Shown here: positions 49,167-58,819 of the stretch, piece after piece | Layout of the letters: each line of letters begins with the position of its first letter | How positions within the stretch are numbered: position 1 is the first letter of the stretch | Source: Vibrio sp. NTOU-M3 | GTDB taxonomy: Bacteria > Pseudomonadota > Gammaproteobacteria > Enterobacterales > Vibrionaceae | Direction of reading: 5' to 3' | Length of the DNA: 64,000 nucleotides | NCBI RefSeq assembly: GCF_040869035.1 | Contig: NZ_CP162100.1 | Coordinates: 2,294,001-2,358,000, forward strand | Made by a program: the position numbers and the translations under genes | Notes under the pieces: model-generated | Database searches by the model: none | Seen by the model: the letters and a program-made list of their open reading frames with translations, nothing else | What the model was told of the DNA's origin: nothing

Positions 49167-49412
49167 TTATCCTCCTGTTACTGGCGGGAAGAAAGCAACT
49201 TCATCGCCATCATTGAGTTCAGTTTCAAGTGGTACTATCGATTGGTTCACGGCAGCAAGTAGCTTTCCAGCTTCCAGTGCTAAAGACCATTTGCCTTCTC
49301 GCTCTGCTAGATGGGCACGCAATGCCTCAACGGTTGCAAAGCTGGCTTCTAGTTCAACTTGATCTGTGCCCACCAATTCACGAGTCTGGGCAAAAAAGAG
49401 TACTTTGATCAT
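49167..49412 (-). CDS. moaD: Molybdopterin synthase sulfur-carrier subunit MoaD
   Basis: The 81-residue ubiquitin-fold protein ends in the required Gly-Gly (FFPPVTGG), where the thiocarboxylate forms. The start overlaps moaC by four bases. Confidence 0.96.
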   Translation of the reverse strand: MIKVLFFAQTRELVGTDQVELEASFATVEALRAHLAEREGKWSLALEAGKLLAAVNQSIVPLETELNDGDEVAFFPPVTGG

Positions 49413-49888
49413 ACATCCACCTTAAAGTGACCAGACTTACCGCCGGTTTTTTCTAGCAGCCGAACTTGCTCAATCACCATGTCTTTCTGTACCGCTTTAC
49501 ACATATCATAAATGGTCAATGCAGCCACTGATGCAGCTGTCAGCGCTTCCATTTCAACCCCGGTTTTACCGGCCAATTTACAAACAGATTCAATACGAAC
49601 CTTGTTTTCTGATTCGATTGCTTCGAGTTGAACTTCCACTTTAGAAAGTAGCAGCGGATGACATAGTGGGATCAGATCCCACGTTTTTTTCGCAGCTTGG
49701 ATACCAGCAATTCGTGCAGTAGCAAAGACATCACCTTTATGATGTTGACCGGACACGATCAATTGCAACGTTTCAGGTGCCATGTGAACAAAAGCTTCCG
49801 CTCTTGCTTCACGAACAGTTTCCACCTTTGATGAAACATCCACCATGTTTGCTTCACCAGAAGCGTTAATGTGAGTAAATTGGCTCAT
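49409..49888 (-). CDS. moaC: Cyclic pyranopterin monophosphate synthase MoaC
   Basis: The 159-residue enzyme converts the MoaA product to cyclic pyranopterin monophosphate. Motifs: MVDVSSK near the start, [27 protein letters not shown] and [11 protein letters not shown]...YDMCKA. Third gene of the moa operon, 11 bases after moaB. Confidence 0.97.
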   Translation of the reverse strand: MSQFTHINASGEANMVDVSSKVETVREARAEAFVHMAPETLQLIVSGQHHKGDVFATARIAGIQAAKKTWDLIPLCHPLLLSKVEVQLEAIESENKVRIESVCKLAGKTGVEMEALTAASVAALTIYDMCKAVQKDMVIEQVRLLEKTGGKSGHFKVDV

Positions 49889-49899
49889 TACCTCCTCCC

Positions 49900-50412
49900 T
49901 TATACTGAAAGGTGAGGCATGAAGTTACATGGGCGATGACTCGCATCAAGCTGTTGTTTGATGATTTTAGTCCAACCCGTGCGACACGCACCTGTAGAAC
50001 CAGGCATCGCGAAAATAACCGTATGATTTGCAAAACCAGCAATAGCTCGCGACTGAATGGTTGATGTGCCGATCTCTTCGTAAGAAACCTGACGGAACAG
50101 TTCACCGAACCCTTCTACCTCTTTATCAAACAGGGGTTTCAGCGCTTCAGGTGTACTATCACGAGAGGTAAATCCCGTACCGCCAGTGATCATCACCGCT
50201 TGTACATTTTCATCAGCTATCCATTGAGAAACAATCGCACGAATCTTGTACATATCATCGATGACAATCTGCTTATCTACAACGTTGTGACCCGCTTCTT
50301 TTGCATTCTCGACAAGGTATGCACCAGAGGTGTCATTTTCTTCTGTACGTGTGTCTGAAACGGTAAGAACAGCGATATTTGCTGGTTGGAATTTACTTTC
50401 TGCGTGACCCAT
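49900..50412 (-). CDS. moaB: Molybdenum cofactor biosynthesis protein MoaB
   Basis: The 170-residue MogA/MoaB-fold protein has the MPT-binding signature [19 protein letters not shown] and the family ending [12 protein letters not shown]. In E. coli MoaB is dispensable because MogA adenylates molybdopterin. Second gene of the moa operon. Confidence 0.95.
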   Translation of the reverse strand: MGHAESKFQPANIAVLTVSDTRTEENDTSGAYLVENAKEAGHNVVDKQIVIDDMYKIRAIVSQWIADENVQAVMITGGTGFTSRDSTPEALKPLFDKEVEGFGELFRQVSYEEIGTSTIQSRAIAGFANHTVIFAMPGSTGACRTGWTKIIKQQLDASHRPCNFMPHLSV

Positions 50413-50481
50413 TTGTCCACCTATCTAAATTATTTGGGAAGTTAAGCTAAGCGCCGCTCAGCTTTAAATTGATTTGTTGTA

Positions 50482-51471
50482 TTAGCCGCCGATTGATGCC
50501 AAGTGCGGGGTCATTCCCGTCTTTCCATCATGAAGGAAATGGCTGACTGATTTCGATTGTAATTGAGCTTGGATACGCTCTATCAGCTCACTTTCTTGGC
50601 CATCGGTTTGAAGTAAGTCGCGTAGCTCCACACCATGCTCACCAAACAAGCACATATGAAGTTTGCCCTTTGCAGAAACGCGCAGACGGTTACAACTTTC
50701 ACAAAAGTTCTTTTCGTACGGCATGATCAAGCCAATTTCACCTTGATAATCTGGGTGAACGAATACTTGAGCAGGACCATCATTTTTGGCACGCACTTTT
50801 AAGATCCAACCATTGGCAATCAGTTGGTTACGAATAGCAACACCGGAAACATGATGGTTATTAAACAACTCATCCATTTCACCAGTTTGCATTAGCTCAA
50901 TGAAACGAAGTTGAATTGGACGATGCTTGATCCAGTTGAGGAAAGCAGGCAGTTCACGGTGGTTTAGATCTTTCATCAATACCACATTAACTTTCACTTG
51001 TTCATAGCCCACTTCAAACGCGCGATCGATCCCCGCCATCACTTGAGTAAACTTATTTTCTCCAGTGATTTGGTGGAACATTCTCGGGTCTAAGCTATCC
51101 ACACTAACATTAATATTGGTTAAACCCGCTTGTTTCCACTCAGCGACCTGTTTTTCCATCCGATAGCCATTTGTCGTTGTGGCTACTTTGGTGATCCCTT
51201 TCGTTGACGAAACTTGGTGAATAATGTCAGTAAAGTCTTTCCGCAGACTTGGTTCACCACCCGTAATACGAACTTTAGACGTACCACAATCGGCAAACGC
51301 CCGAACCACTCGCGTAATTTCAGGTAGCGATAAAAAAGATGAGTTTTTTTGCCCCGAAGGTTGGTAACCATCAGGCAGGCAGTAAGTGCATTTAAAGTTA
51401 CAGACATCTGTAACAGACAAGCGCAAGTAATAAAACTTGCGATGGAATCTATCTTCGAATTGTTGCGCCAC
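50482..51471 (-). CDS. moaA: GTP 3',8-cyclase MoaA
   Basis: This radical SAM enzyme starts Moco synthesis by converting GTP to 3',8-cyclo-GTP. The N-terminal cluster motif is CNFKCTYC, the second cluster motif lies near the C terminus ([18 protein letters not shown]), and the protein ends in the conserved Gly-Gly (LASIGG). I chose the GTG at 51471 ([17 protein letters not shown]) because it has AAGGTG upstream and gives 329 residues as in E. coli; an ATG five codons earlier is the alternative. First gene of moaABCDE. Confidence 0.97.
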   Translation of the reverse strand: MAQQFEDRFHRKFYYLRLSVTDVCNFKCTYCLPDGYQPSGQKNSSFLSLPEITRVVRAFADCGTSKVRITGGEPSLRKDFTDIIHQVSSTKGITKVATTTNGYRMEKQVAEWKQAGLTNINVSVDSLDPRMFHQITGENKFTQVMAGIDRAFEVGYEQVKVNVVLMKDLNHRELPAFLNWIKHRPIQLRFIELMQTGEMDELFNNHHVSGVAIRNQLIANGWILKVRAKNDGPAQVFVHPDYQGEIGLIMPYEKNFCESCNRLRVSAKGKLHMCLFGEHGVELRDLLQTDGQESELIERIQAQLQSKSVSHFLHDGKTGMTPHLASIGG

Positions 51472-51615
51472 GGAACACCTTTCCAAACACGGGAGGCCTA
51501 ATCATTTCCAATTATGCCCTTGTGACAACATGTCACTGGCTCACCACGCCTATCCTTAGACTTAGCTTGATGAGCTCGGAGTTATGGCAACTGTTTGAAC
51601 AACAGTAGCTATTAG
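51472..51615 (-). promoter_or_regulatory. Structured moaA leader, candidate Moco-responsive RNA
   Basis: The minus-strand leader holds several potential stems: GCTCATC with GGTGAGC (enclosing about 22 bases), GTGACA with TGTCAC around TGT, and a segment GCCTCCC shortly before the moaA ribosome site. Moco riboswitches are known upstream of moaA in gammaproteobacteria, including E. coli. The order and density of stems fit such an element, but I cannot verify the conserved core by eye. Confidence 0.35.
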
Positions 51616-51758
51616 ATAAAATACTTAATATTTGTGCGTGTTTCCACCTTTCAGGTCAAAAAAAGCTGACAACAGCTCAATTTACCACTAATTGCGTATT
51701 CCCTATCAACGCAATACACTAAATTATAGATGGTTATTTCTAAATAAGTACAAATTCG

Positions 51759-52646
51759 ATGGCTCTGTATTCATCTAAAAAAGTCGTAGCTATTGGTGGC
51801 GGCCATGGACTTGGTCGTATGCTAGCAGCTCTAAAATCTTTTGGCTCAAATGCGACTGGGATTGTCACAACCACAGATAATGGCGGTTCAACAGGACGCA
51901 TTCGTGACTGTCAGGGCGGGATTGCTTGGGGGGATACTCGCAACTGTATCAACCAGTTAATCACCGATCCTTCCATCAGCTCAATGATGTTCGAATACCG
52001 CTTTAAAGGCGCTGGCGAACTCGATGGTCATAACCTCGGTAACCTCATGCTAACGGCATTGGATAACCTATCCGTTCGTCCTCTTGATGCAATTAACTTA
52101 ATTCGAAATATGCTCAAGGTCGATGTCAATATTGTTCCTATGACAGAACACCCAACTGATCTCACCGCATTATCGGTGGACGGTAAATGGGTCACCGGAG
52201 AAACAAGTGTTGATGAAATGGAAAACGACCTTCGCCGCTTAGATTTAAACCCTGAAGTACCGGCAACAAAAGAAGGTGTGTTGGCCATTGAACAGGCCGA
52301 TTGCATTGTACTTGGCCCCGGTAGCTTTTTGACCAGCATCATGCCACCTTTGCTACTTCCTGAGGTTGGACGCGCAATCAATAACAACGTGAAAGCTCAA
52401 GTCGTTTTTGTGGAAAACTTGTCCCCGGAATATGGTCCCGCTGGACGAATGTCTCTGAAAGAGAAATTAGAATGGTGTGAGCGTGCGTGTCAGGGAAGAA
52501 AAGTCGATGTTGTACTAGGGGACACACCCCACCCAGATCTCGCCGAATGGAACTGTGTCACCAAAGAGCTCGCCTCACCCAACCGAGACTGGCGCCATGA
52601 TAGAAGCAAGCTGCAACAAGCAATCGAGTCTCTATTGCGCGACTAA
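51759..52646 (+). CDS. YvcK/YbhK family protein (CofD-like)
   Basis: The 295-residue cytoplasmic protein of the CofD/YvcK family has VVAIGGGHGLGRMLAALK at the N terminus, VTTTDNGGSTGRIRD, GHNLGNLML and VLGPGSFLTSIMPPLLLPE. YvcK proteins bind UDP-N-acetylglucosamine and affect carbon metabolism and cell wall; E. coli YbhK lies beside moaA as here. It is divergent from moaA and its 3' end overlaps the luxU 3' end by 15 bases. Confidence 0.9.
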   Translation: MALYSSKKVVAIGGGHGLGRMLAALKSFGSNATGIVTTTDNGGSTGRIRDCQGGIAWGDTRNCINQLITDPSISSMMFEYRFKGAGELDGHNLGNLMLTALDNLSVRPLDAINLIRNMLKVDVNIVPMTEHPTDLTALSVDGKWVTGETSVDEMENDLRRLDLNPEVPATKEGVLAIEQADCIVLGPGSFLTSIMPPLLLPEVGRAINNNVKAQVVFVENLSPEYGPAGRMSLKEKLEWCERACQGRKVDVVLGDTPHPDLAEWNCVTKELASPNRDWRHDRSKLQQAIESLLRD

Positions 52647-52970
52647 TTGTGCGTAATGTTGATAAGTCAGCTTAAGCAGCTCAATCATTTTCTCTTTGCT
52701 GTCTGATTGATTAAAGCCTTGGCCAGTTTTCGCATGTGTATCAATTTCAATAGCATATTCGCACAATACTTCAGCGCCAAAACTGGCCGCGCTGCTTTTT
52801 AACGCATGGCTTATTTCCTTTAGATATTGGGTTTTATCCTCAGGATCCGCTTGCAGATTTTCAATATAATTAGATAACTCGCCAAGGAAAATCTGCAACA
52901 GCACTGGTACATTTTCCTCACCAATTTCTGAGGCAAGTCGATTTATCTTTTCTTGATTAAGTACTTCCAT
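52632..52970 (-). CDS. luxU: Quorum-sensing phosphorelay protein LuxU
   Basis: The 112-residue HPt protein relays phosphate from the hybrid autoinducer kinases (LuxN, LuxQ, CqsS types) to LuxO. The phosphoacceptor His is at residue 55 in EISHALKSSAASFGA, with VPVLLQIFLGEL upstream as in V. harveyi LuxU. It follows luxO by six bases in the same operon, and its stop overlaps the end of the convergent yvcK gene. Confidence 0.95.
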   Translation of the reverse strand: MEVLNQEKINRLASEIGEENVPVLLQIFLGELSNYIENLQADPEDKTQYLKEISHALKSSAASFGAEVLCEYAIEIDTHAKTGQGFNQSDSKEKMIELLKLTYQHYAQLVAQ

Positions 52971-52976
52971 AGCGGC

Positions 52977-54371
52977 TTACTGAGCTTCCTTCGTGTTCCA
53001 AGCTTGGAGTTTACGATAGATTGTTGACGGACTAACATCGAGGTAACCTGCAGCTTTAGGAATATTCCCATCGCAGGCCTCAATAGCTTGTTCAATTGCA
53101 TTTTTTTCTGTCATCCACAGCGGGAAAATGTCGTGTACTGAAACAGCTTCTTTTGCTTGAATCGGCATACGGATTTCATTTTCTCCCGGAATGTTCAATG
53201 GCGGTGGCAACATATCAAAGCTGATATCTTTTCCGTTATTAAGCACCACCACGTTACGTAATACATTTTGCAGCTGACGCACATTCCCCGGCCATTCATA
53301 ACGGGTGAAGCGCTCAACTACATCTGGCGTCAGACGAACAAAGTCTTTACCTTCCTCTTTCGACATAAAGCCTAATAATGAGTAAGCAATTTCTATGACA
53401 TCATCACCCCGTTCACGCAGTGGCGGTAAATGTAAAGGAATAACATACAATCGGTAATATAGGTCTTCTCGAAAACGCCCTTCTTGAACTTCCTTCCAAG
53501 GATCACGGTTCGTGGCACAAACAAACCGTACATCAACGCTTTTCATTTTCGATGAACCTACTTTCTGAAACGTACCTGTTTGGATAAATCGCAATAACTT
53601 AGTTTGCAGATCTAAGTCCATTTCACACAGTTCATCCAGAAACAGGGTTCCTCCGTCAGCCAATTCTGCCGCGCCTTGACGATCGGTGGCTGCACCGGTA
53701 AATGCCCCTTTGACGTGGCCAAACAACTCACTTTCGATCAAATCTTTTGGTATCGCAGCACAGTTAATGGCAATGAATGGCTTGTCTCCGCGACGGCTCG
53801 CAGCATGGATGGCCTCAGCACACACCTCTTTACCCGTACCACTCTCTCCGGTGATGAAGATACTCGCCTTACTGCTCGCTGCTGAATCTATGGTTCGATA
53901 GACCGCTTGCATCGTCTGGCTACTACCGATAAAACCCTGATAGCTTTGATTTCCCGGGTTACCAGCTTCATTTTTTAATTTGGTGGCTTTACGAATTGCG
54001 TTATTGACGGTCACACGTAAGCGGTCAGCTTCACACGGTTTAATCAAAAAGTCTTGTGCACCATGACGCATGGCTTCTACTGCTGTATCGATGGAACCAT
54101 GTGCCGTCATAAAGATCACTGGTACATCAGAATCTCTTTGTTTCACTTCATAAAGCACATCCATCCCGGTCATATCAGGCAAGCGCAAATCAAGCAAAAT
54201 TAAGTCTGGTGTACGCGCAGAAACACTTTCGATAGCGTCTCGCCCTGTCCCAACGATATTGATATCTATCCCAAGTGGTGTGAGGTACGAACGATACAAT
54301 GCCGCAACAGAAGCCGTATCTTCCACCATCAATAGATATTTTGACTTTGTAGAGTGAGATGAATGTTGCAT
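52977..54371 (-). CDS. luxO: Quorum-sensing sigma-54 response regulator LuxO
   Basis: The 464-residue regulator has an N-terminal receiver (phospho-Asp 61 in [13 protein letters not shown], equivalent to Asp 47 in V. harveyi numbering), an AAA+ sigma-54 activator domain ([23 protein letters not shown] in [28 protein letters not shown]) and a C-terminal Fis-type HTH ([16 protein letters not shown]). Phosphorylated at low cell density, it activates qrr small RNAs. It is divergent from a qrr1 gene with matching binding sites in the spacer. An internal ATG at residue 15 matches the annotated start in some species. Confidence 0.97.
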   Translation of the reverse strand: MQHSSHSTKSKYLLMVEDTASVAALYRSYLTPLGIDINIVGTGRDAIESVSARTPDLILLDLRLPDMTGMDVLYEVKQRDSDVPVIFMTAHGSIDTAVEAMRHGAQDFLIKPCEADRLRVTVNNAIRKATKLKNEAGNPGNQSYQGFIGSSQTMQAVYRTIDSAASSKASIFITGESGTGKEVCAEAIHAASRRGDKPFIAINCAAIPKDLIESELFGHVKGAFTGAATDRQGAAELADGGTLFLDELCEMDLDLQTKLLRFIQTGTFQKVGSSKMKSVDVRFVCATNRDPWKEVQEGRFREDLYYRLYVIPLHLPPLRERGDDVIEIAYSLLGFMSKEEGKDFVRLTPDVVERFTRYEWPGNVRQLQNVLRNVVVLNNGKDISFDMLPPPLNIPGENEIRMPIQAKEAVSVHDIFPLWMTEKNAIEQAIEACDGNIPKAAGYLDVSPSTIYRKLQAWNTKEAQ

Positions 54372-54390
54372 AACCTAGCCATTATTTTTT

Positions 54391-54434
54391 TTGCATTCTG
54401 TATGAATAATTACATTGCGCGTTGCATTTTGCAA
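54391..54434. promoter_or_regulatory. LuxO binding sites upstream of qrr1
   Basis: TTGCATTTTGCAA at 54422-54434 is a perfect TTGCA-WWW-TGCAA palindrome, the LuxO enhancer sequence. A weaker copy, TTGCATTCTGTAT, lies at 54391-54403. They are 60-120 bases upstream of the qrr1 sigma-54 promoter and directly before luxO, where they could also mediate luxO autorepression. Confidence 0.82.
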
Positions 54435-54494
54435 ACTTATTACTCATTTGAGTCCATATTAAACGACTTTAGAATACATTATGCACAATAATAA

Positions 54495-54510
54495 TGGCAC
54501 GATATCTGCT
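54495..54510 (+). promoter_or_regulatory. Sigma-54 promoter of qrr1
   Basis: TGGCACGATATCTGCT matches TGGCACG-N4-TTGCW with one mismatch and has the required ten bases between GG and GC. It places the transcription start at about 54521, exactly at the first base of the Qrr1 sequence. Confidence 0.9.
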
Positions 54511-54520
54511 AAAACACTAT

Positions 54521-54616
54521 TGACCCTCAAGGGTCACCTAGCCAACTGACGTTGTTAGTGAACTTAGTATTCACAAATTGAAGCCAATAGACATTTTTGC
54601 TATTGGCTATTTTTTT
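54521..54616 (+). ncRNA. qrr1: Quorum-regulatory small RNA Qrr1
   Basis: This roughly 96-base Hfq-dependent RNA has a first hairpin from TGACCC...GGGTCA, the invariant Qrr core (54534-54562, containing CCTAGCCAACTGACGTTGTT), an A/T-rich stretch and a terminator hairpin AGCCAATAG/CTATTGGCT followed by ATTTTTTT. Qrr RNAs base-pair with luxR/hapR-type and other quorum-sensing mRNAs at low cell density. The location between luxO and uvrB is that of qrr1 in other vibrios. Confidence 0.95.
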
Positions 54617-54649
54617 GCTTAAAAATCCCCACTTCGTAATCAGACCAAA

Positions 54650-56680
54650 TTAGCTATTTGCAATAAACTGCTGGCGCAATTTGTCAATTTGATCTCGTTT
54701 CTCCGCCGCTAATTCAAACTCTAGATCCTGAGCATGTTGATACATTTGAGCTTCGAGTTTACTGATCTCTTTCTCAAGCTCTTGAGGTGACAACACCTGA
54801 TATGACTGAGAAGGCTCTGCAACTTTAGAAAGCGGAACCGCTTTACTACTACGCTGTTTCCGACTTTTAGCGATATCACCAAGTTCCATAATATCTTTAA
54901 CATTACGTTTTAGCGCCTGTGGCTGCATACCGCGTTCTTCATTATAAGCTTGCTGTTTTTCGCGACGTCGATTGGTCTCATCCATTGCTTTTTTCATCGA
55001 TTTTGTAATTGAGTCGGCATATAAGATAGCCTTACCCTCAATATTACGTGCCGCACGACCTATAGTCTGAATCAGTGAGCGCTCTGAACGTAAAAAGCCT
55101 TCTTTGTCTGCATCCAAGATTGCCACTAACGATACTTCAGGCATATCTAGGCCTTCTCTCAGTAGGTTAATCCCAACCAACACATCAAACTCACCTAAAC
55201 GCAAGTCACGAATGATTTCGACACGTTCGACCGTATCAATATCAGAATGCAGATAACGAACTCGAACATCGTGCTCAGTCAAATACTCTGTCAGATCTTC
55301 TGCCATACGTTTTGTTAATGTGGTGACAAGTACGCGCTCGTCTTTTGCTGAGCGAATTCGGATTTCCGACAACAAGTCATCGACCTGAGTCGCAACCGGA
55401 CGTACTTCCAGTTCTGGATCCAGTAGCCCAGTTGGACGCACTACCTGATCAGCAATTTCACCTGCAGACTTATCTAGCTCATAATTTCCAGGGGTTGCGG
55501 AAACAAAAATAGTTTGGGGGGCCAGTGACTCAAATTCATCAAATTTAAGAGGTCGATTATCTAGCGCTGACGGTAAGCGAAAACCAAACTCCACTAAGGT
55601 TTCTTTTCTCGAACGGTCCCCTTTATACATCGCGCCAATTTGTGGCACTGTCACATGTGATTCATCAATAATAAGTAAACCATCATGAGGAAGGTAATCA
55701 AATAATGTCGGAGGCGGCTCTCCCTCACTTCTGCCACTGAGATAACGTGAGTAGTTTTCTATTCCCGAGCAAAAACCCAACTCGTTCATCATCTCAATAT
55801 CAAATTGTGTTCGCTGACTTATGCGCTGCTCTTCGAGTAATTTGTTGTTCTCCAAAAGATAGCTCTTACGCTTTTCGAGCTCGACTTTAATGCTCTCAAC
55901 AGCTTCAAGAATACGCTCTCGCGGCGTTACATAGTGGGTTTTCGGATAAATGGTAAATCTAGGGATATCTCTTTGCTTAACCGCACCTGTCAAAGGGTCA
56001 AAAATGCTGATGCAATCAATCTCGTCATCAAACATTTCAATGCGTACAGCGTCTTGATCAGATTCTGCAGGAAAAACATCAATCACTTCACCACGGACTC
56101 GGAATTGCCCCCGTTCAAAGGCGACATCATTTCGGCTGTATTGCAGCTCGGCTAAACGACGTAAAATATCGCGCTGGTCTAAAATATCGCCTCGGCGGAT
56201 GTGAAGCATCATTTGTAGGTAAGACTGTGGATCGCCCAAACCATAAATGGCTGAAACAGAAGCAACAATGATTGCGTCTTTACGCTCTAATAAAGCTTTT
56301 GTCGCAGACAAACGCATTTGCTCGATATGGGCGTTAACAGAGGCATCTTTTTCTATGAATGTATCTGTGGTCGGAACATAAGCTTCAGGTTGATAGTAGT
56401 CATAATAAGAAACGAAGTATTCAACGGCATTGTTGGGGAAAAATGCTTTCATTTCACCATAAAGCTGAGCCGCCAACGTTTTGTTAGGGGCAAGCAAAAT
56501 AGCAGGGCGCTGGGCCTGAGCAATTACATTAGCGAGAGTAAATGTTTTTCCTGAGCCTGTTACACCCAATAGGGTTTGATGAGCCAGGCCGGAGTCTATA
56601 CCGTCGAGCAATTGGCTTATTGCCGTTGGCTGATCCCCTGATGGCTGATAATCAGATACCAACTCAAAAACTTTACTCAT
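54650..56680 (-). CDS. uvrB: Excinuclease ABC subunit B
   Basis: The 676-residue damage-verification helicase of nucleotide excision repair has Walker [15 protein letters not shown], the beta-hairpin region [17 protein letters not shown], and a C-terminal UVR domain ([20 protein letters not shown]) that binds UvrC. I chose the ATG at 56680 (MSKVFELVS) with AGAGGT upstream; the ORF extends seven residues further. Convergent with qrr1. Confidence 0.98.
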   Translation of the reverse strand: MSKVFELVSDYQPSGDQPTAISQLLDGIDSGLAHQTLLGVTGSGKTFTLANVIAQAQRPAILLAPNKTLAAQLYGEMKAFFPNNAVEYFVSYYDYYQPEAYVPTTDTFIEKDASVNAHIEQMRLSATKALLERKDAIIVASVSAIYGLGDPQSYLQMMLHIRRGDILDQRDILRRLAELQYSRNDVAFERGQFRVRGEVIDVFPAESDQDAVRIEMFDDEIDCISIFDPLTGAVKQRDIPRFTIYPKTHYVTPRERILEAVESIKVELEKRKSYLLENNKLLEEQRISQRTQFDIEMMNELGFCSGIENYSRYLSGRSEGEPPPTLFDYLPHDGLLIIDESHVTVPQIGAMYKGDRSRKETLVEFGFRLPSALDNRPLKFDEFESLAPQTIFVSATPGNYELDKSAGEIADQVVRPTGLLDPELEVRPVATQVDDLLSEIRIRSAKDERVLVTTLTKRMAEDLTEYLTEHDVRVRYLHSDIDTVERVEIIRDLRLGEFDVLVGINLLREGLDMPEVSLVAILDADKEGFLRSERSLIQTIGRAARNIEGKAILYADSITKSMKKAMDETNRRREKQQAYNEERGMQPQALKRNVKDIMELGDIAKSRKQRSSKAVPLSKVAEPSQSYQVLSPQELEKEISKLEAQMYQHAQDLEFELAAEKRDQIDKLRQQFIANS

Positions 56681-57226
56681 AGTAACCTCTGGTGATGTCA
56701 TTCAATGTCTGTTTATTTTGTCTGTATAAATATACAGACTCAAGTGGTGTTAGGAAAATTAATCGCTGTTTTGCACTTTTTGCTTTCTCACAACTAGATC
56801 CTCGTTATTGAACCTGTTATTATGCCTCCCCCTCGAAGAGTTTGCCCGAAAAATCCGACAAAACTTTCCCACAACTTACTCACATTTCTACTGAAATCAT
56901 ATTAGAAATACTCCTTAAGAAAGCTAACCCGTAAGCAGTAAATTCAATTAAGAACGATCATAAAACATTGAATATCAATTAGTTAAAACACCATAACGTT
57001 TAGTTATAAAATAAAGCGAAAACTCTAACTTAAGCACACTATTTTTTTGCTCAAGCTTAATTAACACACTTATCCACAATTTTGGTGGATAAGTAAAGCA
57101 ACCCTAATAACGATAAGGCTTACGAGAAAGTAAAGTATTTTTTTACGGGAAATGAGGTTAATTTGCTGCAGTTTAGTATTGACTTATCTCTGGCTCCTAG
57201 CTAAGATGCGCTCCGCTTAAAGCAAT
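56681..57226. other. AT-rich non-coding region between uvrB and tRNA-Asn
   Basis: No gene is supported here. A perfect 10-bp inverted repeat, ACTTATCCAC and GTGGATAAGT with a seven-base centre (57068-57094), contains a consensus DnaA box TTATCCACA. The tRNA promoter should lie near 57180-57215 (TTGACT at about 57178). The rest is AT-rich leader for uvrB. Confidence 0.5.
57068..57094. repeat. Inverted repeat containing a DnaA box
   Basis: ACTTATCCAC and GTGGATAAGT are perfectly complementary arms separated by seven bases. The left arm reads into TTATCCACA (57070-57078), the strong DnaA-box consensus; the right arm gives TTATCCACC on the other strand. There is no T-run on either side, so it is not a typical terminator. 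Confidence 0.6.
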
Positions 57227-57302
57227 TCCCCCTTAGTTCAGTTGGTAGAACGGCGGACTGTTAATCCGTATGTCGCAGGTTCGAGTCCCGCAGGGGGAGC
57301 CA
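57227..57302 (+). tRNA. tRNA-Asn (GTT)
   Basis: A complete 76-base cloverleaf with acceptor TCCCCCT/AGGGGGA, anticodon loop CTGTTAA (anticodon GTT), T-loop TTCGAGT and encoded GCCA. Confidence 0.97.
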
Positions 57303-57309
57303 AATTCAG

Positions 57310-57340
57310 AAAAAACCGCATCACCTGATGCGGTTTTTTT
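57310..57340 (+). terminator. Terminator after tRNA-Asn
   Basis: AAAAAACCGCATCA and TGATGCGGTTTTTTT pair around two bases, directly after the tRNA. Confidence 0.93.
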
Positions 57341-57819
57341 GTATTAAGTTTACGCTCTCTCACTTTCCGCTCATCGCTTTCTCACAACTTGAAAAACTTC
57401 TCTTCCTTTATCTACTAATGTTTTATATATCCATTATTTATATAAAAAACCAAACACTCTCCTAATTAGAATATCTGCAAATATCTAAATATTATTAATT
57501 TTAATTATTTTCAATTAATAACCTCATCGAAGCCGTTTAACCAAAGTCGATATTCTATTCACAACGCCCCGCCATACCTAGTCTTAGTGTGTCAACTCAA
57601 CTTATTTCATTGAAAGTATAATGTCTAAACTCTTGATATCCTCCGATTGGTCACAACGTCATGCGGTATAACCATTAGCATTCGTGTGATAAAATATTAG
57701 ATAAATGCTAACAATTTTTCTTTAACTATCGATTGGCACCTAGAATGACAATGGTGCCAGCGTAGCCATCATAAAGGCACGCATTTTGAATAGAATGTTA
57801 TGTTTTGAGTAGGATAAAT
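57341..57819. other. Very AT-rich non-coding region
   Basis: About 480 bases of strongly AT-rich DNA (notably 57420-57530) with no gene seen. It separates the tRNA from the HTH gene and presumably holds that gene's promoter. Such composition next to a tRNA suggests imported, possibly H-NS-bound DNA. I found no copy of the tRNA 3' end that would mark an att site. Confidence 0.5.
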
Positions 57820-58773
57820 ATGAGTAAGAGTTTTGATTACGTATTAACAACTTGGCTCGAAAATAAAAATATTTCGAGAAAAGAATTGATCGCGATCTTA
57901 CAGAATAATCATTATGAAATATTCAAAGGATTAGATTCCATAACATTAAGCCGTTGGTTAACAGGAAAAACCGTTCCTTCACTCTATAAACAATTGTTAA
58001 TTGCAAGAATTCTAGATATTGATCTTGTAGAAGCTATTCTTGCCGTTGATATAAGTAAAGCTAAGTTTTCAAGAAAAGACAGCGGATTACTAGAGCAATT
58101 AAAAGAATATATCGATTACTCTCTCGTGTCTTTAGCCTATTCAGCAATTTCTAAAAACCCACAACTTGCGTTAAACCATACCTCGAAAGCTACCCATTTC
58201 TCAGAGTTTTCTGATTTCTACAATAACCTTTCAGCTTTATCTGATTTCTATGGAGAGTTATCAAGCTTACAAGAGGACGTTATTGTTACTACCATTGAGC
58301 TTCAACATAACGAAAAGTTAGTTGGCCATTGGTCAGGATTTGAAGATCTCAGTTTTACCGAGTCTATACCTTCCTTCCCTAATTTAAGTAAAAATGAAAT
58401 CGATGAAGGCGCACTCATCAATGTTGGATTTTATTCAAATTCAGCTCATAACTTACAATTAATGACAGCCAGTGCTTGCTACTTTTTATTAAATAAAAGA
58501 TACCACAACAAAAATACTGTATATGGCTTTGCGACAGGAAAAACCATGGCCAAGTTATATGTTTCTCTCTTTGATATGGAAGTCATAAAAGTTTACCCTT
58601 CCAAAATAGAACACCATATAGACGTATACCTCATTAAAGGGGATTTATTAAAGCTACTTTCTCATCCAATGCTGCTAATACCAGTAAAAGATCAACTAGA
58701 AACCTTTTTTTCTGGTAAAAGCAGCTCAACTAATCATTTTTTAGAGACATGTACAAGTCATGCAAATAAATAG
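57820..58773 (+). CDS. HTH-domain protein of unknown function
   Basis: I do not recognise this 317-residue protein. Its N terminus (about 1-75) reads as an XRE/Cro-like helix-turn-helix (ENKNISRKELIAILQ, then GLDSITLSRWLTGKTVPS and KQLLIARILDID). The larger C-terminal part (about 90-310) is a mixed alpha/beta domain with VYGFATGKTMAKLYVSLFD and DVYLIKGDLLKLLSHP. A GNAT-like or ligand-binding fold is conceivable but unproven. I chose the ATG at 57820 with AGGA upstream. AT-rich codon use and position after tRNA-Asn point to acquired DNA. It converges on a winged-helix gene. Confidence 0.65.
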   Translation: MSKSFDYVLTTWLENKNISRKELIAILQNNHYEIFKGLDSITLSRWLTGKTVPSLYKQLLIARILDIDLVEAILAVDISKAKFSRKDSGLLEQLKEYIDYSLVSLAYSAISKNPQLALNHTSKATHFSEFSDFYNNLSALSDFYGELSSLQEDVIVTTIELQHNEKLVGHWSGFEDLSFTESIPSFPNLSKNEIDEGALINVGFYSNSAHNLQLMTASACYFLLNKRYHNKNTVYGFATGKTMAKLYVSLFDMEVIKVYPSKIEHHIDVYLIKGDLLKLLSHPMLLIPVKDQLETFFSGKSSSTNHFLETCTSHANK

Positions 58774-58819
58774 CATTCAAATGACTTATATTAGTTACCA
58801 TTAATAAAACCCAAAGATA

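Noticed and set aside
57227..57302. tRNA-Asn as an integration site of a genomic island
   Set aside because: No duplicated tRNA 3' end and no integrase were found in the following DNA, so an island boundary cannot be claimed.
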